A stretch of 8,325 nucleotides of DNA. Source: Oscillibacter sp. (GTDB lineage: Bacteria > Bacillota > Clostridia > Oscillospirales > Oscillospiraceae). The position numbers were made by a program, and so were the translations under genes. The stretch is taken from the NCBI GenBank assembly GCA_014799855.1, contig JAAVHG010000138.1, forward strand, positions 1 to 8,325. The letters are read 5' to 3'. Under the pieces are notes generated by a model that was not told the origin of the DNA, made no database searches, and was given only the letters and a program-made list of their open reading frames with translations. Positions 1-5,954 of the stretch are shown here, piece by piece; within the stretch, counting starts at the first letter, position 1; each line of letters begins with the position of its first letter.

Positions 1-199
1 TATCGTCAAGCACTAAACCCCCGCTAGCAGTCAGCCACGGGCTAGAGACATACCTGTCTTTATGGGCAGTACTTGCGCGCAAGCGATTTTTCTTTTGGAC
101 CGTCCACGGCCCGTTTTCTTTTTGACGCAATCAAAAAGAAAATGGGGGGGTGGAATGTTCAGCCATCGCTGACCACCAATCCTTCCCGCCCGCAAGGGC
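1..199 (-). repeat. Left copy of a hairpin-rich ~200-bp repeat, inverted relative to the copy at 1869-2069
   Basis: Read on the minus strand, this stretch aligns block by block with 1869-2069 on the plus strand. An identical 15-mer lies at 185-199 (right copy 1869-1883), an identical 31-mer at 91-121 (right 1949-1979) and an 11-mer at 46-56 (right 2015-2025). A weaker match at 1-24 pairs with 2047-2069. It contains several dyads: a 12-bp perfect stem 114-125/131-142 with loop CGCAA, extendable by four pairs including one G-T; a palindrome CTTGCGCGCAAG at 72-83; a small stem 159-163/168-172; and a GCCC/GGGC stem within 185-199. No ORF with recognisable content lies here. The repeat may continue left of the window. 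It starts about 33 bp after the stop of the flavoprotein gene. I do not recognise it as a named element, and the GC-poor main stem lacks the form of a standard terminator. Confidence 0.8.
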
Positions 200-231
200 G
201 AGTACAAGTCCCGGCCAGCATGGCCGCCCCC

Positions 232-1827
232 TCAGCCGCCGACTGAGTCCAGAACTGCCTCCGCGCACCGCATTCCGTCAGCGGCAGCGGAGAGAATTCC
301 CCCGGCGCATCCGGCCCCCTCGCCGCAGGGGTACAGCCCCCGGACGCTGGACTGCATAGTCTCGTCCCGGAAAATCCGCACTGGGGAGGAGGACCGGCTC
401 TCCACGGCGGTCAGCACCGCGTCGGGGCAGTCGTAGCCCTGGAGCTTCCGGCCCAGGATGGGCAGGGCCTCCGCCAGCGCGTCGGCAATAAAGGGAGGAA
501 GACATTGGCGCAGATCCGTCCAGACCACACCGGGGCGGTAGCTGGGACGCACCCTCCCGGGGCCCGTGGAGGGACGGCCAAGGAGGAAATCCTCCACCCG
601 CTGGGCTGGGGCCAAATAGCCGCCTCCTCCCAGGGTATAGGCGGCGGACTCCAGGCGGCGCTGGAAGGCAATGCCGGCCAGGGGGGCATTCTGCCCGCCG
701 AAATCCTCCGGGCCGACCCCTACCAGGAGCGCACCGTTGATGTTCTCCTTGTCACGGGCGAACTCGCTCATGCCGTTGGTGACAACCTGGTCTGGCTCCG
801 AGGCGGCGGCAACCACCTCCCCGCCGGGACAGACGCAGAAGGAGAACACCCCCCGGCCATTGGGCAGGTGGCAGGAGAGCTTGTAGGTGGAGACGGGGAG
901 GCCGGGGCGTCCGGCAAAGCGCTTGTATTGGGCCGCGTCGCAGTCGGACTGGCGGTGCTCAATCCGCACGCCCACGGCGAAGGGCTTGGCCTCCATGCGC
1001 ACGCCCCGGTGGAAGAGGACTTCAAACAGATCCCTGGCCGAGTGACCAGGGCAGAGAATCAATTGCGCGCAGGGCAGGGCATAGGCCCCGGCGGGGCCCT
1101 CTACCCGGAGCCCGGCCAGCCGTCCATCCCGGATATCCAGGTCTGTCAGGCGGTTTTCAAAGCGGATATCCGCCCCCAGGGCCAGCAGCTCCTGCCTGAG
1201 ATTTTGCAGGAGAATGTGGAGGTAGTCGGTGCCGATGTGGGGCTTGGCGTCGATGAGAATGTCCTCCGGTGCGCCGAAGCGGACAAGCTGCTCTAAAATC
1301 CAGCGGTGGCGGATATCCTTGGTGCCGGTGTTCAGCTTTCCGTCGGAAAAGGCTCCGGCCCCGCCCTCGCCGAACTGGACGTTGCTGGCGGGGTCCAGCG
1401 CTCCGGTGGTCCAGAACCGCTCCACGTCCCGCTTCCGCTCTTCCACGGAGCGGCCCCGCTCCAGAAGGATGGGCCGGAGGCCCGCCCGGACCAGAATCAG
1501 GGCGGCAAACAGGCCTCCCGGGCCCGCTCCGACGACCACCGGAGGTACCGCCGGGATGGGCCTGGGCGCGGGGGGCTGGTAGGAGGGCTTTTCTTGAAAC
1601 AGGCTGACCTTTTTCCCCCGGCAGCGGCGGAGGACGGCCTCCTCGCCGGGGAGGGCTATGGCCAGGGTATAGACTATACGGACCTCCTCGCGGGCGTCGA
1701 TGCTGCGGCGGAGGACCGTCAGAGACGTAATGCTTTCCGGGGGTGTCCGCAGGGTTCGGGCGGCTGCCTGGATCAGCGCCTCCCGGCTGTGGCCAGGGGG
1801 AAGCTTGATGGATTCGATTTTCAGCAC
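232..1827 (-). CDS. NAD(P)/FAD-dependent oxidoreductase, COG2509-type flavoprotein
   Basis: This encodes a 531-aa cytosolic flavoprotein of the uncharacterised FAD-dependent dehydrogenase family (COG2509). The substrate is unknown. I chose the GTG start at 1827 because an AGAAAGGAG ribosome site lies 8 nt upstream and the family-typical N-terminus (VLKIESIKLP) begins there; an ATG 90 bp further upstream only adds a Pro/Gln/Ala-rich tail. Seen in the protein: an N-terminal alpha/beta region of about 90 residues, then the dinucleotide-binding GAGPGG at 100-105 with the acidic ERG end of the beta-alpha-beta fold at 123-125. The family signature FGEGGAGAFSDGKL is at 152-165, and the C-terminal FAD-contact segment YPCGEGAGCAGG is at 499-510. 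Length and motif order look complete. No clear promoter was found upstream. The gene stands alone and is bracketed by inverted repeats. The family call is firm; the reaction is not known. Confidence 0.93.
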   Translation of the reverse strand: MLKIESIKLPPGHSREALIQAAARTLRTPPESITSLTVLRRSIDAREEVRIVYTLAIALPGEEAVLRRCRGKKVSLFQEKPSYQPPAPRPIPAVPPVVVGAGPGGLFAALILVRAGLRPILLERGRSVEERKRDVERFWTTGALDPASNVQFGEGGAGAFSDGKLNTGTKDIRHRWILEQLVRFGAPEDILIDAKPHIGTDYLHILLQNLRQELLALGADIRFENRLTDLDIRDGRLAGLRVEGPAGAYALPCAQLILCPGHSARDLFEVLFHRGVRMEAKPFAVGVRIEHRQSDCDAAQYKRFAGRPGLPVSTYKLSCHLPNGRGVFSFCVCPGGEVVAAASEPDQVVTNGMSEFARDKENINGALLVGVGPEDFGGQNAPLAGIAFQRRLESAAYTLGGGGYLAPAQRVEDFLLGRPSTGPGRVRPSYRPGVVWTDLRQCLPPFIADALAEALPILGRKLQGYDCPDAVLTAVESRSSSPVRIFRDETMQSSVRGLYPCGEGAGCAGGILSAAADGMRCAEAVLDSVGG

Positions 1828-1868
1828 GGGAGGTGCTCCTTTCTGGCCTGTGGCTGGGGACTCTGCTT

Positions 1869-2069
1869 GCCCTTGCGGGCGGGGGATTCCAGCCATGATG
1901 ATGGCTGGGTATTCCACCCCCCATTTTCTCTCTTTCTCCCGGAGAAAGAAAGAAAACGGGCCGTGGACGGTCCAAAAGAGAGAAAGACGTGCGCGCTGGG
2001 TCTGCCCTGCAAGCCAGGTATGTCTTCGGGCCGCGGCGTGGTGTTGGCGGGGGCTGGTGGTTGATGATA
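1869..2069 (+). repeat. Right copy of the hairpin-rich repeat, inverted relative to 1-199
   Basis: This lies 42 bp upstream of the flavoprotein start and matches the reverse complement of 1-199 in the same block order, so both copies point outward from the gene. It has three stems at positions equivalent to those in the left copy: GCCC/GGGC in 1869-1880, an 8-bp perfect stem 1889-1896/1901-1908 with loop GATG, and a long pyrimidine/purine stem 1924-1939/1941-1956 with one C-A mismatch whose tip must open to form a loop. The arm sequences differ between copies but pairing is kept. With 2070-2235 it fills the 408-bp gap between the flavoprotein gene and the zinc-ribbon gene. The outer boundary is approximate, since similarity fades after 2069. 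Confidence 0.8.
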
Positions 2070-2155
2070 TCCTTTCCCCCTATTGGTGCTGACGCACTCT
2101 GGTGGATCACCGTAATGCACCTGTCTATCGGTAGGAGAAACGGGTTCTCTTGTGG

Positions 2156-2177
2156 GGCCTGACCTCCTGGTCAGGCC
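2156..2177. other. Perfect 9-bp stem-loop upstream of the zinc-ribbon gene
   Basis: GGCCTGACC (2156-2164) pairs perfectly with GGTCAGGCC (2169-2177) around the loop TCCT. No T-run follows on either strand, so it is not a canonical terminator. It lies 58 bp before the ATG at 2236 and could be a leader hairpin, a protein-binding dyad or debris of the repeat region. The stretch 2070-2155 before it holds nothing else that I recognise. Confidence 0.55.
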
Positions 2178-2235
2178 ATTCCATAGGGTAAGGAAAATTT
2201 TAACTTGGCCGCAGCTGAGAAAGGAAAATTCCGCC

Positions 2236-2451
2236 ATGAGAAAGTGTATCCGGTGTGATGCCGAAATGCTGGAAGGATTGGATATCCGAAATCCATTCCA
2301 CGGTGATGTGCTGAGAGTCACCAGGCCGGAAACGTCCGGTATACTCCCCAAAAACTACTTTGGAAACGTAAAGGCCGCTGTTTGCCCTAATTGCGGTTAT
2401 TTGGAAACGTATCTGTCGCGTTTGGATAAAATTCAGCAGTATCAGGGTTAA
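2236..2451 (+). CDS. Small zinc-ribbon protein, two CxxC knuckles
   Basis: This encodes a 71-aa soluble hypothetical protein. The ATG at 2236 is preferred because AAGGA (2221-2225) sits 10 nt upstream; the in-frame ATG at 2152 would translate through the 2156-2177 hairpin and lacks a ribosome site. Four cysteines form C4-X2-C7 and C50-X2-C53, each followed within a few residues by polar or glycine residues. This fits one four-Cys zinc site built from two knuckles with a 42-residue insert, followed by a C-terminal helix-like segment. Such small zinc-ribbon proteins are common and mostly unassigned; nucleic-acid or protein binding is possible. By hand count the gene is about 46% GC, clearly lower than its neighbours, which could reflect recent acquisition. 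It stands alone and converges on the ferredoxin gene. Confidence 0.78.
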   Translation: MRKCIRCDAEMLEGLDIRNPFHGDVLRVTRPETSGILPKNYFGNVKAAVCPNCGYLETYLSRLDKIQQYQG

Positions 2452-2502
2452 CTGCGGGTTCCCCTGCCGCCGGGATCGCAAAAGCGCATAGGGAGCTGGA
2501 TC

Positions 2503-2540
2503 AAAAAACCACCGGGAAGGATTTTTTTCCCGGTGGTTTC
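2503..2540 (-). terminator. Intrinsic terminator of the ferredoxin gene, probably bidirectional
   Basis: A 13-bp perfect stem pairs 2506-2518 with 2527-2539 around an 8-nt loop. Read on the minus strand it begins 4 nt after the ferredoxin stop and ends in a T6 tract (A-run 2503-2508 on the plus strand). On the plus strand a weaker TTTCTTTC follows, so it may also end the convergent zinc-ribbon transcript. Confidence 0.85.
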
Positions 2541-2542
2541 TT

Positions 2543-2728
2543 TCAGCGCTTCACCTTAATGGCGTTTACCGGACAGCCGTCGGCGGCGGAGGCGGCTCTG
2601 GCCGCCTGCGTCTTGTCGGGGCTGGGCAGGACGGTGGAAACAGCCCCCTCAATCCGAAACACGCCGGGGGCGGTGTACGCGCACATGCCGCAGCCAATGC
2701 AGCGGGCGGGGTCCACGGTGACGGTCAT
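2543..2728 (-). CDS. Single-cluster [4Fe-4S] ferredoxin
   Basis: This encodes a 61-aa small acidic-to-neutral electron carrier of the cytosol. C10-X2-C13-X2-C16 plus C52-P53 supply the four ligands of one [4Fe-4S] cluster. The second CxxCxxC motif of 2[4Fe-4S] clostridial ferredoxins is absent, so this is the short mono-cluster type that ends in CPVNAI. The ATG at 2728 has AAGGAGG 7 nt upstream. The alternative in-frame ATG (34 residues into the longer reading frame) overlaps the -10 box of the promoter and would precede the transcript start, so it is excluded. The gene has its own consensus promoter and terminator, making it a monocistronic unit. Redox partners cannot be named from the sequence. 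Confidence 0.92.
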   Translation of the reverse strand: MTVTVDPARCIGCGMCAYTAPGVFRIEGAVSTVLPSPDKTQAARAASAADGCPVNAIKVKR

Positions 2729-2756
2729 CAGCTCTCCTCCTTGGGATTTTTTCTTC

Positions 2757-2785
2757 ATTGTATCCCGGCGGAGGGGGAAAGTCAA
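2757..2785 (-). promoter_or_regulatory. Sigma-A promoter of the ferredoxin gene
   Basis: On the minus strand, TTGACT (2785-2780) and TACAAT (2762-2757) are separated by exactly 17 bp. Transcription should begin near 2750, giving a leader of about 22 nt that just includes the AAGGAGG site. Both hexamers differ from consensus by one base. Confidence 0.82.
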
Positions 2786-2877
2786 CGGCGGAGGCCGCTT
2801 CCGGCGGCAAAAATCCTGCGCTTTTGACAGCCCGGGAGGAAAAAACAGGGAAATCCCCAAAAATCAACAGGTTACAC

Positions 2878-2906
2878 TTGACTGGAAGAGAAAAAACCGA
2901 TATTAT
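2878..2906 (+). promoter_or_regulatory. Sigma-A promoter of the zinc-ribbon/SH3 membrane protein gene
   Basis: TTGACT (2878-2883) and TATTAT (2901-2906) are separated by 17 bp. The predicted start is near 2913 with a leader of about 36 nt carrying AGGAGG at 2937-2942. It diverges from the ferredoxin promoter, whose -35 box lies about 92 bp away. Confidence 0.8.
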
Positions 2907-2933
2907 GTAAAGTACTTACAATCTCGGTTTTTT
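2891..2933. promoter_or_regulatory. Nested dyads over the -10 box and start site: candidate operator
   Basis: The inner dyad TGTAA-N5-TTACA (2906-2920) covers the end of the -10 box and the predicted start site. The outer dyad AAAAAACCGA (2891-2900) with TCGGTTTTTT (2924-2933) is 10 bp, perfect and roughly centred on the same place. The left outer arm lies in the promoter spacer, so it is not transcribed from this promoter; this favours DNA binding over an RNA hairpin. The position would suit a repressor. The cognate regulator is not in the window. Confidence 0.5.
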
Positions 2934-2948
2934 GACAGGAGGCACACT

Positions 2949-4013
2949 ATGGCTATGATCCGCTGCCCCATCTGCGGGGAGAGATATTCCGATACATATA
3001 GATACTGCCCCTTCTGCGAGGAAGAGGAGGCCTACGAGGACGGCGAGGAGATCCGCCGCTATCCCCAGGGCCGCAGCGCCAGCCGCCGCCAGCCCAATCT
3101 GATCACCCCCACGCTGATCGTACTGATCATCATTATGGTGGCCCTTTTGGTCTATCTCCTCTGGGGGGACAAAATCGCCGAAAAGTTCAAGGGGGACGAC
3201 GAGCCGGACAAGTCCGGCGTATCCGACACCATCCCTCCCGAGGAGCTTACGCCCGGCGGCAATACTCCCAGCGGCACCACGCCCAGCGACACTACGCCCA
3301 GCGACACTACCACTCCGCCGGACAACTCCGGCACACCCGACGGCACCATGCCCAGCGGGCCTGACGCCACTACCCCCGGCGACGTGTCCGGCGGCAATGT
3401 GCCCAGCGCCAACGGCGGCGACGTTCCCAGCGGCACCGTTCCCTCCTCCGGAACCATGACCTATGCCCAGGCGGCGGCTCTGCCCTCCGGCCTGACCCTC
3501 AGCAGCACGGACTTCACCCGCGACGTCTCCCAGGGCGCAGTGCAGCTGCGGGTTTCCGGCGGCAACGGCACCTATACCTGGATCAGCGAGGATACCTCCA
3601 TCGCCACTGTGGACAATACCGGATCGGTAACGCCTATCTCCTCCGGCACCACTCACGTGGCAGTCACCGATGGCAGCCGGCGGGCCATCTGCATCGTCCG
3701 GGTCAGAGGCAGCGCCTCTACCGCCACGCCCTCCACGACTACGCCGTCTACCACTACCCCGTCTACCACGACTCCCTCCACCAGCGGCGGGTCCCTCCGG
3801 GCCGGCAGCGCGGTGGTAGTCAACGGCGGCAACGGCGTCCGGGTCCGGTCCGGTCCCGGCACCAGCCACGATATCCTGGCTACCATCCCCAACGGCGGCT
3901 CCGTCCAAATTGTGCAGAGCGCCGGGGACGGCTGGTACGAGATCACCTTCACCGCCGTGGGCGGCGTGACCACCACCGGCTACATGAAGGGCGACTACCT
4001 GTCCAACACCTGA
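2949..4013 (+). CDS. Membrane-anchored zinc-ribbon / BIG2-like / SH3 domain protein
   Basis: This encodes a 354-aa protein starting at the ATG at 2949, with AGGAGG 6 nt upstream. Domains in order: a zinc ribbon C6-X2-C9-X10-C20-X2-C23; an acidic then Arg-rich stretch; one TM helix at about 51-72; a Gly/Pro/Ser/Thr/Asp-rich linker at about 90-175; a BIG2-like immunoglobulin fold at about 181-253 with the typical SEDTSIATVDNTGSVTPISSG core; a TPSTT repeat linker at about 257-279; and a bacterial SH3 (SH3_3-type) domain at about 285-353 with NVRSGPG-like residues VRVRSGPGTSHDIL. There is no LPXTG motif or signal peptidase site. The basic residues before the helix suggest zinc ribbon inside, Ig and SH3 outside, where SH3 domains usually bind peptidoglycan. 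A role in sensing or bridging the wall is inferred. It is transcribed alone. Confidence 0.85.
   Translation: MAMIRCPICGERYSDTYRYCPFCEEEEAYEDGEEIRRYPQGRSASRRQPNLITPTLIVLIIIMVALLVYLLWGDKIAEKFKGDDEPDKSGVSDTIPPEELTPGGNTPSGTTPSDTTPSDTTTPPDNSGTPDGTMPSGPDATTPGDVSGGNVPSANGGDVPSGTVPSSGTMTYAQAAALPSGLTLSSTDFTRDVSQGAVQLRVSGGNGTYTWISEDTSIATVDNTGSVTPISSGTTHVAVTDGSRRAICIVRVRGSASTATPSTTTPSTTTPSTTTPSTSGGSLRAGSAVVVNGGNGVRVRSGPGTSHDILATIPNGGSVQIVQSAGDGWYEITFTAVGGVTTTGYMKGDYLSNT
3267..3311 (+). repeat. Three 15-bp tandem repeats in the first extracellular linker
   Basis: Units 3267-3281, 3282-3296 and 3297-3311 share the pattern CCCAGCGACACTACG with one to three changes. They encode a Pro-Ser-Asp/Gly-Thr-Thr unit of the linker. 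Fifteen-base units keep frame, so copy-number change would only lengthen or shorten the linker. Confidence 0.75.
3726..3782 (+). repeat. About 3.8 tandem 15-bp repeats in the second linker
   Basis: Units begin at 3726, 3741, 3756 and 3771 (the last partial) and encode Thr-Pro-Ser-Thr-Thr, the hinge between the Ig-like and SH3 domains. Third codon positions vary between units, so the repeat is not freshly expanded. Confidence 0.75.
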
Positions 4014-4026
4014 CGAAACCGGATAA

Positions 4027-4062
4027 AAATATCCCCGGACGGAGGATCGTCCGGGGATATTT
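4027..4062 (+). terminator. Hairpin terminator after the SH3 protein gene
   Basis: A 14-bp perfect stem pairs 4027-4040 with 4049-4062 around the loop GGAGGATC, 14 bp after the stop codon. The plus-strand tail ATATTTCATT is only moderately T-rich. On the minus strand the stem ends in TTTTT, although no minus-strand gene needs it here. Confidence 0.75.
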
Positions 4063-4064
4063 CA

Positions 4065-4093
4065 TTGCGCATCCGGGAAAATCGTGCTATGAT
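4065..4093 (+). promoter_or_regulatory. Extended -10 promoter of the ABC transporter-ylmH cluster
   Basis: TTGCGC (4065-4070), a 17-bp spacer and TATGAT (4088-4093), with a TG one base before it (TGCTATGAT), form a plausible sigma-A promoter with an extended -10. It directly follows the terminator. The start near 4100 gives a leader of about 100 nt. Confidence 0.65.
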
Positions 4094-4153
4094 ATAAACT
4101 GTATTGATGCGGCCTGCTCCCACAGGGGAATGGGGCCGGAAAAGGAAAATCCG

Positions 4154-4171
4154 CGGGGGATATCTCCCCCG
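4154..4171 (+). other. 7-bp GC-rich hairpin in the transporter leader
   Basis: CGGGGGA (4154-4160) pairs with TCCCCCG (4165-4171) around the loop TATC. It lies 31 nt before the ATG and 15 nt before the AAGGAG site. No T-run follows directly, so it is not a clear attenuator; it may stabilise the mRNA or bind a protein. Confidence 0.4.
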
Positions 4172-4202
4172 ACACCGTTTTCAGACAAGGAGCGTCACTC
4201 TT

Positions 4203-5954
4203 ATGACCACCCGGGACTATCAGAAAAAGACCCCCCTGCAAATTTTTCTCGCCTATTTCAAACCCCACCGGAAGCTGTTTTTCATGGATCTCTGCTGTGC
4301 GCTGATGATCTCCGTCATCGATCTGGCCTTCCCCTACATCTCCCGGCGGTGTATGTACGATCTGCTTCCCCAGAGCGCCTACAAGACCTTTTTCGTGGTC
4401 ATGGCGGTGGTATTCGCCGCCTTCGCTCTCCGGGCGGTGCTGACCTATGTGATCTGCTACTGGGGCCACACCTTCGGCATTCTGGTGGAGGCGGATATCC
4501 GCCGGGACCTGTTCCGTCATATGCAGGAGCTGAGCTTCAACTACTTTGACCAGAACCGCACCGGACAGCTGATGAGCCGCCTGACCTCCGACCTCTTCGA
4601 CGTGACGGAGCTGGCCCACCACGGGCCGGAGGACCTGTTTATCTCCGGCGTGACCATAGTGGGAGCCCTGGTGATCATGTTCTCCATCCAATGGCGGCTG
4701 GCCCTGGTGATCGCCATTATTCTGCCCATCTTCTTCCTGGTGGTGTGGATGTGCCGCCGCTCCATGAGCGAGGCCTCCCGGACGGTGAAGCAGAGGACTG
4801 CCGTCATCAACGCCGACATTGAGTCCGGCCTCTCCGGCATCCGCACCGCCAAGGCATTCGCCAACGAGCAGGCGGAGCTGAAAAAGTTCGAGAGCTCCAA
4901 TATGAGCTTCAAGACCTCCAAGCGGCAGTTTCACAAGGCCATGGGCCGGTTCAACGCCACTATGGAGTTCTTCCTCTGCGCCCTCTCCGCGGCGGTCATC
5001 GCCGCCGGCGGGTACTTCATTATGGAGGGGCAGATGACCACCGTGGACCTGATCACCTTCAGCCTGTACATCACCACCTTCGTCAACCCCATGCGGAAGC
5101 TGTCCACCATGGCGGAGCTGTTCGCCAACGGCATGGCGGGCCTGGGCCGGTTTGTGGAGCTGATGCGGGAGGAGCCCGCCCTCCAGGACGCGCCCGGCGC
5201 CACGGTGCTGCAGCGGGTCCGTGGCCAGGTGGACGTGGACCACGTGAGCTTCGCCTACCGGGACGACCTGGACGTGCTGCACGATGTGGACCTCCACATC
5301 CGGGCCGGGGAGACCGTGGCGGTGGTGGGGCCCTCCGGCGGGGGGAAATCCACCCTCTGCCAGCTGATTCCCCGGTTCTACGACGTGACCGAGGGAGCCG
5401 TCCGCATTGACGGCATGGACGTGCGGGACGTGACCCAGGAGTCCCTGCGGCAGAATGTGGGCGTGGTTCAGCAGGACGTGTTCCTCTTCGCCGCCAGCAT
5501 TCTGGAGAACATCCGCTATGGCCGCCCCGACGCTACGGAGGAGGAGGTGGCCCGGGCGGCGAAGCTGGCGGAGATTTACGACGATATCTGCGCCATGCCC
5601 GACGGGTTCAACACCTACGTGGGCGAGCGGGGCGTCCTTCTCTCCGGCGGACAAAAGCAGAGAATCTCCATCGCCCGGATTTTCCTCAAAGACCCCCCGG
5701 TGCTGATTCTGGACGAGGCCACTTCCGCCCTGGACAGCGTAACGGAGGCCAAGCTCCAGGAGGCCTTTGACAAGCTGTCCCAGGGCCGGACCACCATCAT
5801 CATCGCCCACCGCCTCTCCACCGTCCGGAACGCCGACCGCATCGCCGTGGTGGAGGAGGGCTGCGTGGCCGAGCTGGGGAGCCATCAGGAGCTGATGGAC
5901 AAGGACGGGGCCTACGCCGCCCTGGTCCGCACCCAGGAGCTGCGCCATGGATAA
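4203..5954 (+). CDS. ABC exporter half-transporter (membrane domain + ATPase, MdlB-type)
   Basis: This encodes a 583-aa inner-membrane protein of COG1132 type that likely works as a homodimer, since no second half-transporter is adjacent. The ATG at 4203 has AAGGAG 10 nt upstream; the in-frame ATG at 4104 has no site. The N-terminal six-helix exporter domain spans about 20-310, with hydrophobic segments near 27-45, 62-85, 145-165, 167-183, 254-275 and 281-297. In the nucleotide-binding domain, Walker A GPSGGGKST is at 376-384, the Q-loop at Q424, signature LSGGQ at 480-484, Walker B LILDE at 501-505 with catalytic E505, the D-loop SALD at 508-511 and the H-loop H536. All catalytic residues are intact. 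The exported substrate (lipid, peptide or drug) cannot be told. It overlaps ylmH by 8 bp, which suggests translational coupling. Confidence 0.95.
   Translation: MTTRDYQKKTPLQIFLAYFKPHRKLFFMDLCCALMISVIDLAFPYISRRCMYDLLPQSAYKTFFVVMAVVFAAFALRAVLTYVICYWGHTFGILVEADIRRDLFRHMQELSFNYFDQNRTGQLMSRLTSDLFDVTELAHHGPEDLFISGVTIVGALVIMFSIQWRLALVIAIILPIFFLVVWMCRRSMSEASRTVKQRTAVINADIESGLSGIRTAKAFANEQAELKKFESSNMSFKTSKRQFHKAMGRFNATMEFFLCALSAAVIAAGGYFIMEGQMTTVDLITFSLYITTFVNPMRKLSTMAELFANGMAGLGRFVELMREEPALQDAPGATVLQRVRGQVDVDHVSFAYRDDLDVLHDVDLHIRAGETVAVVGPSGGGKSTLCQLIPRFYDVTEGAVRIDGMDVRDVTQESLRQNVGVVQQDVFLFAASILENIRYGRPDATEEEVARAAKLAEIYDDICAMPDGFNTYVGERGVLLSGGQKQRISIARIFLKDPPVLILDEATSALDSVTEAKLQEAFDKLSQGRTTIIIAHRLSTVRNADRIAVVEEGCVAELGSHQELMDKDGAYAALVRTQELRHG

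Noticed and set aside
505..1296. A 263-codon plus-strand frame inside the flavoprotein gene
   Set aside because: It is antisense to a well-conserved FAD protein, has no ribosome site of note and no family resemblance.
1..2069. A composite transposon or insertion sequence formed by the inverted repeats
   Set aside because: No transposase or recombinase is encoded, the arms have diverged, and no target-site duplication can be seen because the left end may lie outside the window.
2156..2177. Intrinsic terminator
   Set aside because: The stem is perfect but no T-run follows on either strand.
2152..2235. An upstream in-frame ATG that would extend the zinc-ribbon protein by 28 residues
   Set aside because: The extension covers a perfect hairpin, has no Shine-Dalgarno, and the ATG at 2236 has AAGGA at good spacing.
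2824..2852. TTGACA at 2824-2829 as a second plus-strand -35 box
   Set aside because: No acceptable -10 hexamer lies 16-18 bp downstream; the TTGACT/TATTAT pair at 2878-2906 is far better.
3267..3782. CRISPR-like array from regularly spaced repeats
   Set aside because: The repeats are directly adjacent 15-bp coding units with no spacers and translate as a linker in a good gene.
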